From assembly GCA_027622975.1 (NCBI GenBank), contig JAQBVN010000010.1:22301-86300 (forward strand): 64,000 nucleotides of DNA, written 5' to 3'. Numbering within the stretch: the first letter of the stretch is position 1; the number at the start of each line of letters is the position of its first letter. The translations under genes were made by a program, and so were the position numbers. This document shows positions 55,017 to 63,434 of this stretch, piece after piece. The notes beneath the pieces are model-generated. The model was not told the DNA's origin. It did not search any database and was given only the letters and a program-made list of their open reading frames with translations. The stretch comes from Bacteroidota bacterium. Lineage in GTDB: Bacteria; Bacteroidota; Bacteroidia; Flavobacteriales_D; Sanyastnellaceae.

Positions 55017-56315
55017 ATGGTTTCACCATTGACTAACCTGCTTCCCCTTGAAAACGATGCCGTTGTGCTCGGCCTGTTGGCAACTTCGCTTGGCCTCGTA
55101 TTCTACACCCATTCTCTCCCAAGATTCAAAACGTTTTACACGTTTGTTCCTGCACTTCTCTTGTGCTATTTCTTGCCGGCAGCTTTCAATTCCATGGGGT
55201 TGATTGACGGGGAACAAAGTCAATTGTATTTCGTGGCATCTCGATATCTGCTGCCTGCGAGCTTGATCCTTTTGTGCCTTTCCATTGACCTCAAAGGAAT
55301 CTACAACCTAGGACCCAAAGCGATCATCATGTTTTTCTCAGCGACACTGGGAATCATCATGGGAGGCCCCTTGGCCTTGTGGCTCGTGGGGAACTTCAAT
55401 CCTGATGTGTTGGGGGGTGATTCTCCCGAGGCGTATTGGCGTGGGTTGTCAACCGTTGCAGGTTCTTGGATTGGCGGTGGAGCCAACCAGGCAGCCCTGA
55501 AAGAAATCTCTGAAACGACCGACAACCAGTTTTCCATCATGTTGATTGTGGATGTGTTCGTTGCGAATCTCTGGATGCCATTCTTGTTGTTTGGTGCAGG
55601 AATGCGTCAAAAGATTGATCAGTGGCTCAAGGCCGATGCCTCGGCAGTCGACGAGTTGCAAGAACGGGTGGAGAAGCTTCAGGCCTCCCAGGCGAGAATT
55701 CCATCCTTCACCGACCTGATGGTGGTGCTTGGATTGGCCTTTGGTGGTGTTGCCTTGTCCCATTTCGTGGCAGATGCCGCCTCGGCATCCCTGAGCCTTT
55801 CGTTTGATCGGTATCTCACCCTTCATCCCAACTCTCCCCTGTTGTATTTGTCCTCTGTCACCAAACAATTCTTCTGGCTCGTGGTGATCGCCACGGCCCT
55901 CGGGATTGGCTTGAGCTTCACCAAAGCCCAATCCTATGAAGGCGCCGGGGCCAGCAAAATTGGGTCAGTTTTTCTGTACATCCTGGTCGCGACCATCGGC
56001 ATGAAAATGGACATTGCGAGCCTCATTCAACATTGGGAAGCCTATGGCGCAGCCGTCACCATTGGTTTGGTTTGGATGCTCGTTCACATCGTGGTACTCT
56101 TGGCAACAGCAAAAATAATCAGAGCTCCCTTTTTCTTCGTTGCTGTGGGTTCTCAGGCCAATGTGGGTGGTGCAGCCTCAGCACCCATCGTGGCAAGTGC
56201 CTTCTCCCCTGCCTTGGCACCTGTAGGGGTTCTCTTGGCCGTTTTAGGCTACGCTGTTGGCACAGTGGGAGCCATTGTATGCATGGAATGGATGCATCTC
56301 GTCTCCATGCCCTGA
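55017..56315 (+). CDS. DUF819 family membrane protein
   Basis: The 432-residue protein has 10-12 membrane segments. The first pair is VLGLLATSLGLVFYTHSLP and FYTFVPALLLCYFLPAAF; the conserved STVAGSWIGGGANQAALKEI and GSQANVGGAASAPIVASAF mark the family (YjcL-like). Substrate and direction are unknown; the two Gly/Ser/Asn-rich motifs are probably the transport site in each repeat, as in related Na+-coupled carriers. It begins 14 bases after a CATTTTTG box and has its own upstream terminator. Confidence 0.9.
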   Translation: MVSPLTNLLPLENDAVVLGLLATSLGLVFYTHSLPRFKTFYTFVPALLLCYFLPAAFNSMGLIDGEQSQLYFVASRYLLPASLILLCLSIDLKGIYNLGPKAIIMFFSATLGIIMGGPLALWLVGNFNPDVLGGDSPEAYWRGLSTVAGSWIGGGANQAALKEISETTDNQFSIMLIVDVFVANLWMPFLLFGAGMRQKIDQWLKADASAVDELQERVEKLQASQARIPSFTDLMVVLGLAFGGVALSHFVADAASASLSLSFDRYLTLHPNSPLLYLSSVTKQFFWLVVIATALGIGLSFTKAQSYEGAGASKIGSVFLYILVATIGMKMDIASLIQHWEAYGAAVTIGLVWMLVHIVVLLATAKIIRAPFFFVAVGSQANVGGAASAPIVASAFSPALAPVGVLLAVLGYAVGTVGAIVCMEWMHLVSMP

Positions 56316-56330
56316 CAACCCTTCAAGACG

Positions 56331-57719
56331 TCAGACAGGGCGGATGAAGTATACGCTGCGGCGACGATCCTCAGGGCTTTGTCCACGCACAACCAAATCC
56401 TGGCCATACAGAACTTGGTATTCCGTGTTGATTCTTGAGACCATGCGAGCACGTTGGGAACGGAGAGTCTCTGGGGTTTGCAAGTGATCTATGCCTAACA
56501 AGGCATCCAATTCTTCCGTCTCGAGCTGCCTCAAGTCAGACTCTTGTACGGTCAACGTTAACTCAGAAAGCCGAACAGAGGCTTCATCCGTTCTCGCGAG
56601 GATTGTCTTCCGGTTGTGTCTCCAAAACAACACAAAAAACAAGGTGGCCATCAAACCACCGCCAATCACAAAAGCCACAAACAAACCAAGAACAGGGAAC
56701 CCTTCACGCTCATTCTGGATTGACGTAGAAGGTCTCTGTTCCTTGGCCTCTGCCTTCCATGCTTCTACATCGGCGATTGGTATGGGGACGACATCATTCA
56801 ACAAATCCCATGGGAGATTCAAAGGCAACATGTCGCCTTCAAACCAATGAGTGGCTCCAGAATCCATGCGAAACGTCATTCGGCCAGGTTCATCGTGCCA
56901 TGACCAAAAGTCTTCAACCACCTTTCCCTTTTTTGGCAGCAAGAAGGCCACCATGGCTTCAAAATCAAACCATATCAACTCCCCAGCTGCGTTGTGCATG
57001 GCCATACCCGCTCCCAAGCCGGTGCATCCATTCAACTCACCCAACCTAGAATCCACAAGGCCATTGACGGACCATGTCCTCGATTGAAGATCAAGGGTTC
57101 GGATGGCATAATTCGACGTAGCATAGCGGTTTTTGACACCGCGATAGACGTCATCCAAAATCATCACCTTTCCCCCAGAATTCACAAATGCTACGCTCTG
57201 ATCAATCATGCGATCCTCCGGATGATCACCCACCACTGCAATCAATTGCCACGCCTCGGCCCCTCCCTCAAACCTGAGCAAATCAAAATGCCTCCTCCAT
57301 AAACCATATCCTCCCAACGCATGAAGTTTCCCATCATGGCAAAAGTGCTTGGCCCCACCATTGTAACCCTGAACGAGGCTTTGACTCAAGTTGGACAGTC
57401 CTGAGGACGAGTGCGCGACCCAACGCATGTCTCCATTGACGACAACATAAAAATCGCCTTCTCCAGGGCCACTTCGTACCGCTTCTACCCTTCGAATTTT
57501 ACCATCTGGCACCCTCAGCAACAACTCGGCTGTCATCCACTCGCTGTCTGCGCGCAGCCGATCATAAAACTGTTGCAACACAGGCATGGTGGCATACTCT
57601 TCTGGATGCCACCAATGAGTCGCAGAACTTTCAGTCAGATTCGAGCCGAATGCTTGCCATGCTGTCAAACGGAACAGCAAACATAGAAGCAACGTGCGAT
57701 GGAACGATGACAACGGCAT
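56331..57719 (-). CDS. Membrane-tethered protein with extracytoplasmic beta domain and winged-helix-like tail
   Basis: About 462 residues. A signal peptide (LLLCLLFRLTAWQAFG) is followed by ~330 residues of beta-propeller or kelch-like strands (LHALGGYGLWRRHFDLLRFE, ILDDVYRGVKNRYATS, MAMHNAAGELIWFDFEAMV), one membrane segment (GLFVAFVIGGGLMATLFFVL) and a ~100-residue cytoplasmic part. That part, LETEELDALLGIDHLQTPE, RMVSRINTEYQVLYGQDLVV and RGQSPEDRRRSVYFIRP, looks like a winged-helix DNA-binding domain of a type often found in Bacteroidota membrane regulators. It could be a one-piece surface sensor. The start is taken at 57719 (57755 possible). Confidence in the regulator role is moderate. 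Confidence 0.7.
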   Translation of the reverse strand: MPLSSFHRTLLLCLLFRLTAWQAFGSNLTESSATHWWHPEEYATMPVLQQFYDRLRADSEWMTAELLLRVPDGKIRRVEAVRSGPGEGDFYVVVNGDMRWVAHSSSGLSNLSQSLVQGYNGGAKHFCHDGKLHALGGYGLWRRHFDLLRFEGGAEAWQLIAVVGDHPEDRMIDQSVAFVNSGGKVMILDDVYRGVKNRYATSNYAIRTLDLQSRTWSVNGLVDSRLGELNGCTGLGAGMAMHNAAGELIWFDFEAMVAFLLPKKGKVVEDFWSWHDEPGRMTFRMDSGATHWFEGDMLPLNLPWDLLNDVVPIPIADVEAWKAEAKEQRPSTSIQNEREGFPVLGLFVAFVIGGGLMATLFFVLFWRHNRKTILARTDEASVRLSELTLTVQESDLRQLETEELDALLGIDHLQTPETLRSQRARMVSRINTEYQVLYGQDLVVRGQSPEDRRRSVYFIRPV

Positions 57720-57764
57720 GTGCAGCGATGAGCCACAAAAAACGTTTCCTCGCAATGCACTAAT

Positions 57765-57780
57765 GCGTTATAACGCGTTA
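57765..57780. promoter_or_regulatory. Overlapping palindromes, possible operator
   Basis: GCGTTATAACGC (57765-57776) is a perfect 12-bp palindrome that overlaps a second, TAACGCGTTA (57771-57780). They lie about 45 bases upstream of the possible membrane regulator gene. A more diverged AAACGCG follows at about 57795. Confidence 0.4.
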
Positions 57781-57906
57781 CAACTCGTTTAAAACGCGAA
57801 AAGCCCAGCTTCGTTCACGTCGGCCCGCGATGTTGCCGAATTTTATTATGTGATGCCGATGAGGGGTCCAACTTGACCAAAACACTTAAACTCAACGACA
57901 CCACTG

Positions 57907-57930
57907 AAAGGCACCTACGGGTGCCTTTTT
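57907..57930 (+). terminator. Intrinsic terminator with TACG loop
   Basis: AAAGGCACC pairs with GGTGCCTTT around a TACG (UNCG-type) tetraloop, followed by five T in all. It reads as a plus-strand terminator, but there is no recognised plus-strand gene before it; on the minus strand it follows ribA. Confidence 0.65.
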
Positions 57931-57971
57931 GATTTGCCCAAGCCAAACATATTCGGCTCTGCATACGCGAT

Positions 57972-58553
57972 TCAATTTCCAATGTGTCCGTGCCCCTTGA
58001 GTTCTCGCTTTGCTTGATGGTACAAGTGGCTGTGCTGATTGGGATTCACCGTCACAGGAACCACGGCCTCGACATCGATACCCGCGAGTTCAAGAGCCCT
58101 TACCTTCTCTGGGTTGTTGGTCATGATTCGGACAGAACCCCAACCCAGTTCTTTTAACATCTGAGGAACCATTTCGTAGCTGCGCGCATCCTCCTCATGA
58201 CCCAGGGCAATGTTGGCTTCAAACGTATTCAAACCTTGATCCTGAAGGTTGTAAGCTTTCAACTTCTCGACGAGACCAATGCCGCGCCCCTCTTGTCTCA
58301 GATAAAACAACGCTCCTCCTTCTTCGGCGATATGCTTGAGAGACATTCGAAGTTGTTCACCACAGTCACATCGCAGCGAACCCACAACATCTCCCGTCCA
58401 GCACTCAGAATGAATCCGAACCAATGGAGTCCCTTGAGGCAGGACTTTGGAAACGAGCACCAAATGTGGCTGACCTTCCTCTCCGCTTCGGAAGGCCCAA
58501 ACCTGAAACTCTCCGTGTTCCGTTGGTAATTCCGCAATCACCTCAGTTTTCAT
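57972..58553 (-). CDS. ribA: GTP cyclohydrolase II
   Basis: The 193-residue enzyme opens GTP, the first step of riboflavin synthesis. The zinc cysteines are in HSECWTGDVVGSLRCDCGEQ (C51, C62, C64), followed by FYLRQEGRGIGLVEKLKAYN and the LGWGSVRIMTNNPEKVRALE motif. It is the stand-alone form, without the fused RibB domain often found in Bacteroidota. TATCTTTG, an exact promoter box, is four bases before its ATG. No other riboflavin genes are in the window and no FMN riboswitch was seen. Confidence 0.95.
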   Translation of the reverse strand: MKTEVIAELPTEHGEFQVWAFRSGEEGQPHLVLVSKVLPQGTPLVRIHSECWTGDVVGSLRCDCGEQLRMSLKHIAEEGGALFYLRQEGRGIGLVEKLKAYNLQDQGLNTFEANIALGHEEDARSYEMVPQMLKELGWGSVRIMTNNPEKVRALELAGIDVEAVVPVTVNPNQHSHLYHQAKRELKGHGHIGN

Positions 58554-58557
58554 GTTG

Positions 58558-58565
58558 CAAAGATA
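58558..58565 (-). promoter_or_regulatory. -7 promoter box TATCTTTG before ribA
   Basis: On the minus strand TATCTTTG, an exact TAnnTTTG, ends four bases before the ATG of ribA. Confidence 0.6.
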
Positions 58566-58655
58566 GCGGGTTTGTAGGGGTGAGGTGTGGGTTGACTAAA
58601 GTGCAAAAAGAAAGGGAGGCCCCGTGGCCTCCCTTCCATTCAATGACAGCCTTGT

Positions 58656-61600
58656 TCAGAGACAGCTCGATCCGAAGCTGGCCAGGAATGAAAGCAGGTC
58701 GGTCGTCGTCACAGAACCGTCCCCATCGAGGTCGGCTGGACAATCGTTGCCCTGATTGGGATCGAATTCACACGATCCATCATCCGTGTTGGCAAACTGG
58801 TTGTAATTCAACGCTGCCTCGTAGGTACAGCCCAAAACAATCGCTGTGCCGCATGAACCATCGTCGATGGTTGCATAGGGGTCGAATTCAGTGAAGAATG
58901 GACTTGTGCATCCCTCGACATCAACAACAACCTGACACGCGGCACATTCGTTCCAGCACACGGCCTCGAGCACCACATCCTCCGAGATGGTCAACGTCCG
59001 ATTTGTGAATCCGTCAATCGTACTTGTGCATGCCGTTCCCGAAACGAATTCCTCTTGAACGTTCCAGCCATCCAAAGTGAACTTGTATTCCACCGTTCCA
59101 GTGGCCAAAGTCAACGTGACTTCGTATACCCCATTGCCATTGTCAATCATTTCTGTGCACGTTCCACACCATCCGTTGAACGAACCATTCAAATTGACTG
59201 TGCCAAATGTTCCCGAATACTGGGACATGTCCACACGGAATGTGACGTTGGCGGGGGGAGTTTGGTCAGCACATGACGTGCAGCTTCCAAACGTGTCGTC
59301 ATTGATTGAACCCGCATCGGTCGATCTGTTGGCATACCCAGCGTAGTCAGTCACTGGTGCACACGACGCGCCTGCCACCATGTCATCCACAAGTTGCTCC
59401 TGATCGGCAAAACCATTGATTCCATACTTGTACTCGACAACTCCCGTCAAATCCGCAATTTCAACGCTGAAGATTCCGTCGCCGTCGGGGTCCGTCAATT
59501 CATTGTACCCATCGTTGGCACACCATCCGCACCATGGACCGGTCACAAAGACATCCGTGAAGGATGTGGTCCCATTCACGGTCGAACCGGCAGCATCGAT
59601 GCCACACATGTCCACATTGAACACGGTTCCTCCTCCTCCGTTTCCACCATCACATGCCCCACAGGTGTTGAATACATCCGAAATGTCATCGGCACCCGCA
59701 ACCCAAAGTCGATTGGCGTAAGACGCTCCATCCGTCACCGGCGTGCAATCTCCCGCACCAATCAAGTTTTCTTGAACACCGTCTACAATCCACAAATATT
59801 CCATGTCAACTTCAGGTGCAGGGTCAAAGGTGACCGACCAAGTTCCATTGCCATTGTCTGAGGCGACCGGACCCGCTCCCGGATCCCAGCCCCAGAATGG
59901 CCCCGTCATGCGCACAGACGAAGGCATCGCAGCACACACATCCACAGTGGCAACAAGCACTGAAGGAGCAGCGACACAAGCCTCACAGCTGTTGAAGCAC
60001 ACCACATTCAACACCTCGGCGGACCCTGAGCGTTCATGAACTCGGTTGCTACCACCCACCCCATTGTTGACGCCGCAACCAGCCGCAATGAAGTCCGCAT
60101 TTTCTTCACCATCATACACAGCCACGCTGTCAACGACTGCCGGACCATTGTTGAATTTGTATTGGAAAGATGCTGGACCTGCCACATTCACAGTCGCGGT
60201 CCAAATTCCGTCACCGTCCGTATCGTCCATGGCAATGGCACCAAACTGCCACGCTGGCGTTGTGAATGAACCGATAAGGTACATCCCAGAGGAATCAACA
60301 ACGATCTGACTCGCATCCACTTGGAATGTCACATCAGCGGGATCTGGGTCGATCGCACAAACCTCGGCGCACTGACCAAAACATCCTTGCACAGCAATAG
60401 GAGAACCCACAACGACCTGAACCGAGCGGTTCCCTCCGCAATCCAATTCTTCCCATCCACCATTGCCATTCTGGAATTTGAATTCATAATTGGCAGCTTC
60501 CAACGTTTTGGTGATGCTCCAAGATCCATCACCATTGTCAGACATCGCTTCGCCCGACCAGCCATTCATCGCACCAGCAATGAACATGCCATCAGCAGCA
60601 ACTTCAATGTTATCGGTCAACACGGTAAACGTCACATCAACCGTTTCAGCCACTGTTCCACAAGGCAAGCAAGCTCCAAAACACACCGCAGGAAGCACCT
60701 CATCGGCCCCACCTACTGTGTATGATCGGTTGAAATTGTCAACTGCATTTCCACAGGCTGGTGGAACGGTTTCCTCCAAACCCCAGTTGGGACCGTTCAA
60801 ATACTTCCACTGAATGGTTTCTCCTTCCAACACCATCGCGGTGTGTTCCCAAATTCCGTCTCCATCTGAGTCATCCATGGGCGTTGCCCCCGCTTGCCAT
60901 CCTTGGAATGTACCTGCAATGAACACACCAATGGGGTTGACACTCGCCACTTCATTCATGTCAACACGAAACGTAATGGCACGCTCTTGAGGTTGTTCCG
61001 TTGCGCAGGCATCGCAGCTGTTCCAGCAAACGGGATCGAGCGTAGCAGAGGACGTAGCCACGTAACTACGGTTCGTGAAACCACCGATGGTCGAGGTGCA
61101 CGCCTCACCTCCGGCAAATTCCTCCTGACCCGTCCATCCATCGACGGTGAATTTGTACTCAATGGTGTCTGGTTGCATCGTGACTGTGAGAACATAGATG
61201 CTGTCCGCGTCCGCGTCGGTCATCACGGCACATCCACCGCACCATCCATTGAACGAACCATTCAAATTCACAGTCGTAAATGATCCAGCATACTGCGTCA
61301 TATCCACTTGGAAGGTGATGTCGACTGGCGGCGCGTCATTGCACACACCGTCGCACGACCCGTAGTAGTCGTTGGCAACAGAACCCGCATGGATTGTGCG
61401 GTTAGCGTATCCATTGTAGTCCGTGATCGGAGCACAAGTCGCCCCTGCAACCATGTCGTTGACCAAATTCTCTTGATCCGCAAAGCCGTTGATGGCGTAT
61501 TTGTATTCAATGAGACCTGTCACGGTTTCATCCAACGTCACAGAGTAGATACCGTCCCCATCGGGATCGGTCATGGTGTTGTACACATCATTGGCACACC

Positions 61601-61733
61601 AACCACACCAAGGTCCTGTGACAAAGACATCACTGAAACCCGCTGGGGCACAAGTCATGTCGACGTGGAACGTTGTTTGGGCTTGAGCCATCGATGCCCA
61701 GCACAACGCAATGAAGAAGAGAGAATAGCGCAT
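58656..61733 (-). CDS. Secreted protein of eight starch-binding-like modules with dockerin-like end
   Basis: About 1025 residues with a signal peptide (MRYSLFFIALCWASMAQAQ). Eight modules of roughly 110 residues follow; each starts with a V-x-F-x-V-D-M strand and continues with F/V-x-x-G-x-F-x-G-W and E-Y-K-F, like the glucan-binding domains of the AMPK/CBM20-48 type. Modules 1-2 and 7-8 are near-copies (VFVTGPWCGWCAND; VNLNGSFNGWC), so a two-module unit was duplicated. The C-terminus has two ACNY-like motifs and DLDGDGSVTTTDLLSFLASF, a dockerin-like EF-hand ending. The start could be 61805, where a TATATTTAG box and a possible -33 element lie. Confidence 0.85.
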   Translation of the reverse strand: MRYSLFFIALCWASMAQAQTTFHVDMTCAPAGFSDVFVTGPWCGWCANDVYNTMTDPDGDGIYSVTLDETVTGLIEYKYAINGFADQENLVNDMVAGATCAPITDYNGYANRTIHAGSVANDYYGSCDGVCNDAPPVDITFQVDMTQYAGSFTTVNLNGSFNGWCGGCAVMTDADADSIYVLTVTMQPDTIEYKFTVDGWTGQEEFAGGEACTSTIGGFTNRSYVATSSATLDPVCWNSCDACATEQPQERAITFRVDMNEVASVNPIGVFIAGTFQGWQAGATPMDDSDGDGIWEHTAMVLEGETIQWKYLNGPNWGLEETVPPACGNAVDNFNRSYTVGGADEVLPAVCFGACLPCGTVAETVDVTFTVLTDNIEVAADGMFIAGAMNGWSGEAMSDNGDGSWSITKTLEAANYEFKFQNGNGGWEELDCGGNRSVQVVVGSPIAVQGCFGQCAEVCAIDPDPADVTFQVDASQIVVDSSGMYLIGSFTTPAWQFGAIAMDDTDGDGIWTATVNVAGPASFQYKFNNGPAVVDSVAVYDGEENADFIAAGCGVNNGVGGSNRVHERSGSAEVLNVVCFNSCEACVAAPSVLVATVDVCAAMPSSVRMTGPFWGWDPGAGPVASDNGNGTWSVTFDPAPEVDMEYLWIVDGVQENLIGAGDCTPVTDGASYANRLWVAGADDISDVFNTCGACDGGNGGGGTVFNVDMCGIDAAGSTVNGTTSFTDVFVTGPWCGWCANDGYNELTDPDGDGIFSVEIADLTGVVEYKYGINGFADQEQLVDDMVAGASCAPVTDYAGYANRSTDAGSINDDTFGSCTSCADQTPPANVTFRVDMSQYSGTFGTVNLNGSFNGWCGTCTEMIDNGNGVYEVTLTLATGTVEYKFTLDGWNVQEEFVSGTACTSTIDGFTNRTLTISEDVVLEAVCWNECAACQVVVDVEGCTSPFFTEFDPYATIDDGSCGTAIVLGCTYEAALNYNQFANTDDGSCEFDPNQGNDCPADLDGDGSVTTTDLLSFLASFGSSCL

Positions 61734-61944
61734 GTTGCGAAAACTTTGTGAATTAGATGCCTCTACAGTTCGACGAACAGCGTGAAGCGCTCGATAAGGA
61801 TTCATTTTCCCTTGCTAAATATACAACAACATCCTTAACAATGTGTCAAAAACACACCATCTTCCTCATGAATGGGTCCAGGAATGAGGTGAGCGAGGGA
61901 TAAACATCTGCGTCAGAGCCCTTGGCATAGAACAAAGCCGCCTT

Positions 61945-63291
61945 TCAATCCTGTTGAACCATGTCAACATCCCGAATGAAGACGTTGAGGCAGGCAGCCA
62001 CAAGAAGGCTGATGCCCGCAAGAACCATGGTTTGAATGACCCCTGTTCCGAGAAGCAACTCACTCAGCCATAGAATGCCACCGAGTGCAGCCAGAATCTG
62101 AGGAATCACGATGAACATGTTGAAGACACCCATTCCTACGCCCATGCGGTGAGCGGGCATCGCACCTGAAAGCATGGCGTAAGGCATGCTGAGAATGCTA
62201 CCCCAAGCGATCCCAATCAGGGCAAAACTACCATTCAATAGATGGGCATTTGCGGGAGTCAACCACCCCATGGAAAGAAAGCCGAGTCCCCCGAGTGCCA
62301 GACTGATGAGGTGAGTCCAACGACGATCAATGGATCGCCGTGAAGTCCAAATCGACAACATCAAGGCGAAAGCCATGCTGCTCAATCCATAAACTCCCAT
62401 GGCGCTCGATACCGAGTTCGCCGCCGTGTCGTAGGCACGCCGTTGGGCCTCATAATCCAACACTCCCTCGGCTGGCAAGGCAGCCCCAAAGACAGTTTCA
62501 GTCAAGGCTGGGGTCGCAAAAGACCACATGGTGAAAAAGGCAAACCAACTGAAGAACTGCACTGCCCCGAGTTTGATCATGACCTTAGGCATGGTTTGTA
62601 TGAAATCCATGATTTCTCCCACCCCAGAATGTTCTTTCGAAGAGACGTCAACCCCAGACATGAGCACCTCGGGGGGGTCTTCCTTGGTCGTAAGAACAGT
62701 CACCAAAATGCTTGCCAAAAACACCATAGCCCCTATGGCAAAAGAGACATACACACTTTGAGGAATTTCACCAGGACCCGCTTCATTGGAAACGCCAAGC
62801 AGGGTAACAAACCAAGGGAGGTTGGATGCCACCCAAGTGCCAATACCAATGATCAGGGTTTGGAGGACAAAGCCATAGCTCCTCTGCTCTTCGGGAAGCT
62901 TGTCAGCCACCAAGGCACGAAAAGGCTCCATGCTGATGTTGATGCTTGCATCCAAAACCCACAAAAATCCAGCCGCCATCCAAAGCTCACTGCTGTACGG
63001 GACGAAGAACAAGGCGATTGAACTCAAGATGGCTCCGAGCAGGAAAAAAGGCCTTCTCCTCCCCCATCTTGGATGCCAGGTCCGATCACTGAGATACCCG
63101 ATGATCGGTTGCACAATCAGCCCCGTCAAGGGAGCGGCAATCCACAACATGGGAATCTCATCCTTGCTCGCACCGAGGGTTTGGAATATGCGAGACATGT
63201 TTCCACCCTGAAGGGCAAAACCAAATTGAATACCCAGAAATCCAAAACTCATGTTCCAGATTTCCCAAAAACCCAAAGCTCTTTTTTTCAT
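61945..63291 (-). CDS. MFS transporter, SLC45/sugar-type
   Basis: About 448 residues with twelve membrane segments. The loop [20 protein letters not shown] between helices 2 and 3 is a typical MFS motif A, and [20 protein letters not shown] then [19 protein letters not shown] resembles the SLC45/sucrose and maltose transporter family. It probably imports a disaccharide or maltodextrin with protons. It lies directly upstream of the starch-binding-like protein on the same strand, which supports a carbohydrate link. The ATG at 63291 ([12 protein letters not shown]) is preferred; the longer frame is a shadow of the terminator region. Confidence 0.87.
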   Translation of the reverse strand: MKKRALGFWEIWNMSFGFLGIQFGFALQGGNMSRIFQTLGASKDEIPMLWIAAPLTGLIVQPIIGYLSDRTWHPRWGRRRPFFLLGAILSSIALFFVPYSSELWMAAGFLWVLDASINISMEPFRALVADKLPEEQRSYGFVLQTLIIGIGTWVASNLPWFVTLLGVSNEAGPGEIPQSVYVSFAIGAMVFLASILVTVLTTKEDPPEVLMSGVDVSSKEHSGVGEIMDFIQTMPKVMIKLGAVQFFSWFAFFTMWSFATPALTETVFGAALPAEGVLDYEAQRRAYDTAANSVSSAMGVYGLSSMAFALMLSIWTSRRSIDRRWTHLISLALGGLGFLSMGWLTPANAHLLNGSFALIGIAWGSILSMPYAMLSGAMPAHRMGVGMGVFNMFIVIPQILAALGGILWLSELLLGTGVIQTMVLAGISLLVAACLNVFIRDVDMVQQD

Positions 63292-63376
63292 GCCGATTGT
63301 CTGATCGAGGAACAGATGCCAATGGGGCTTCGATGGCCCCTTGGTGTGCAAAATACACACCCGCTTCACATTGGCC

Positions 63377-63408
63377 AAAAAAAAGCACCGGCAGGCGGCC
63401 GGTGCTTT
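63377..63408 (-). terminator. Intrinsic terminator after the truncated repeat protein
   Basis: On the minus strand AAAGCACCGGC pairs with GCCGGTGCTTT across a five-base loop and ends in eight T. It closes the gene that starts beyond the window. Confidence 0.92.
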
Positions 63409-63434
63409 CAAAATTCTTCAAATTTCCGTTGGGA

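Noticed and set aside
58554..58655. FMN riboswitch before ribA
   Set aside because: The start codon is four bases from a promoter box, leaving no leader, and no RFN-element motifs are seen.
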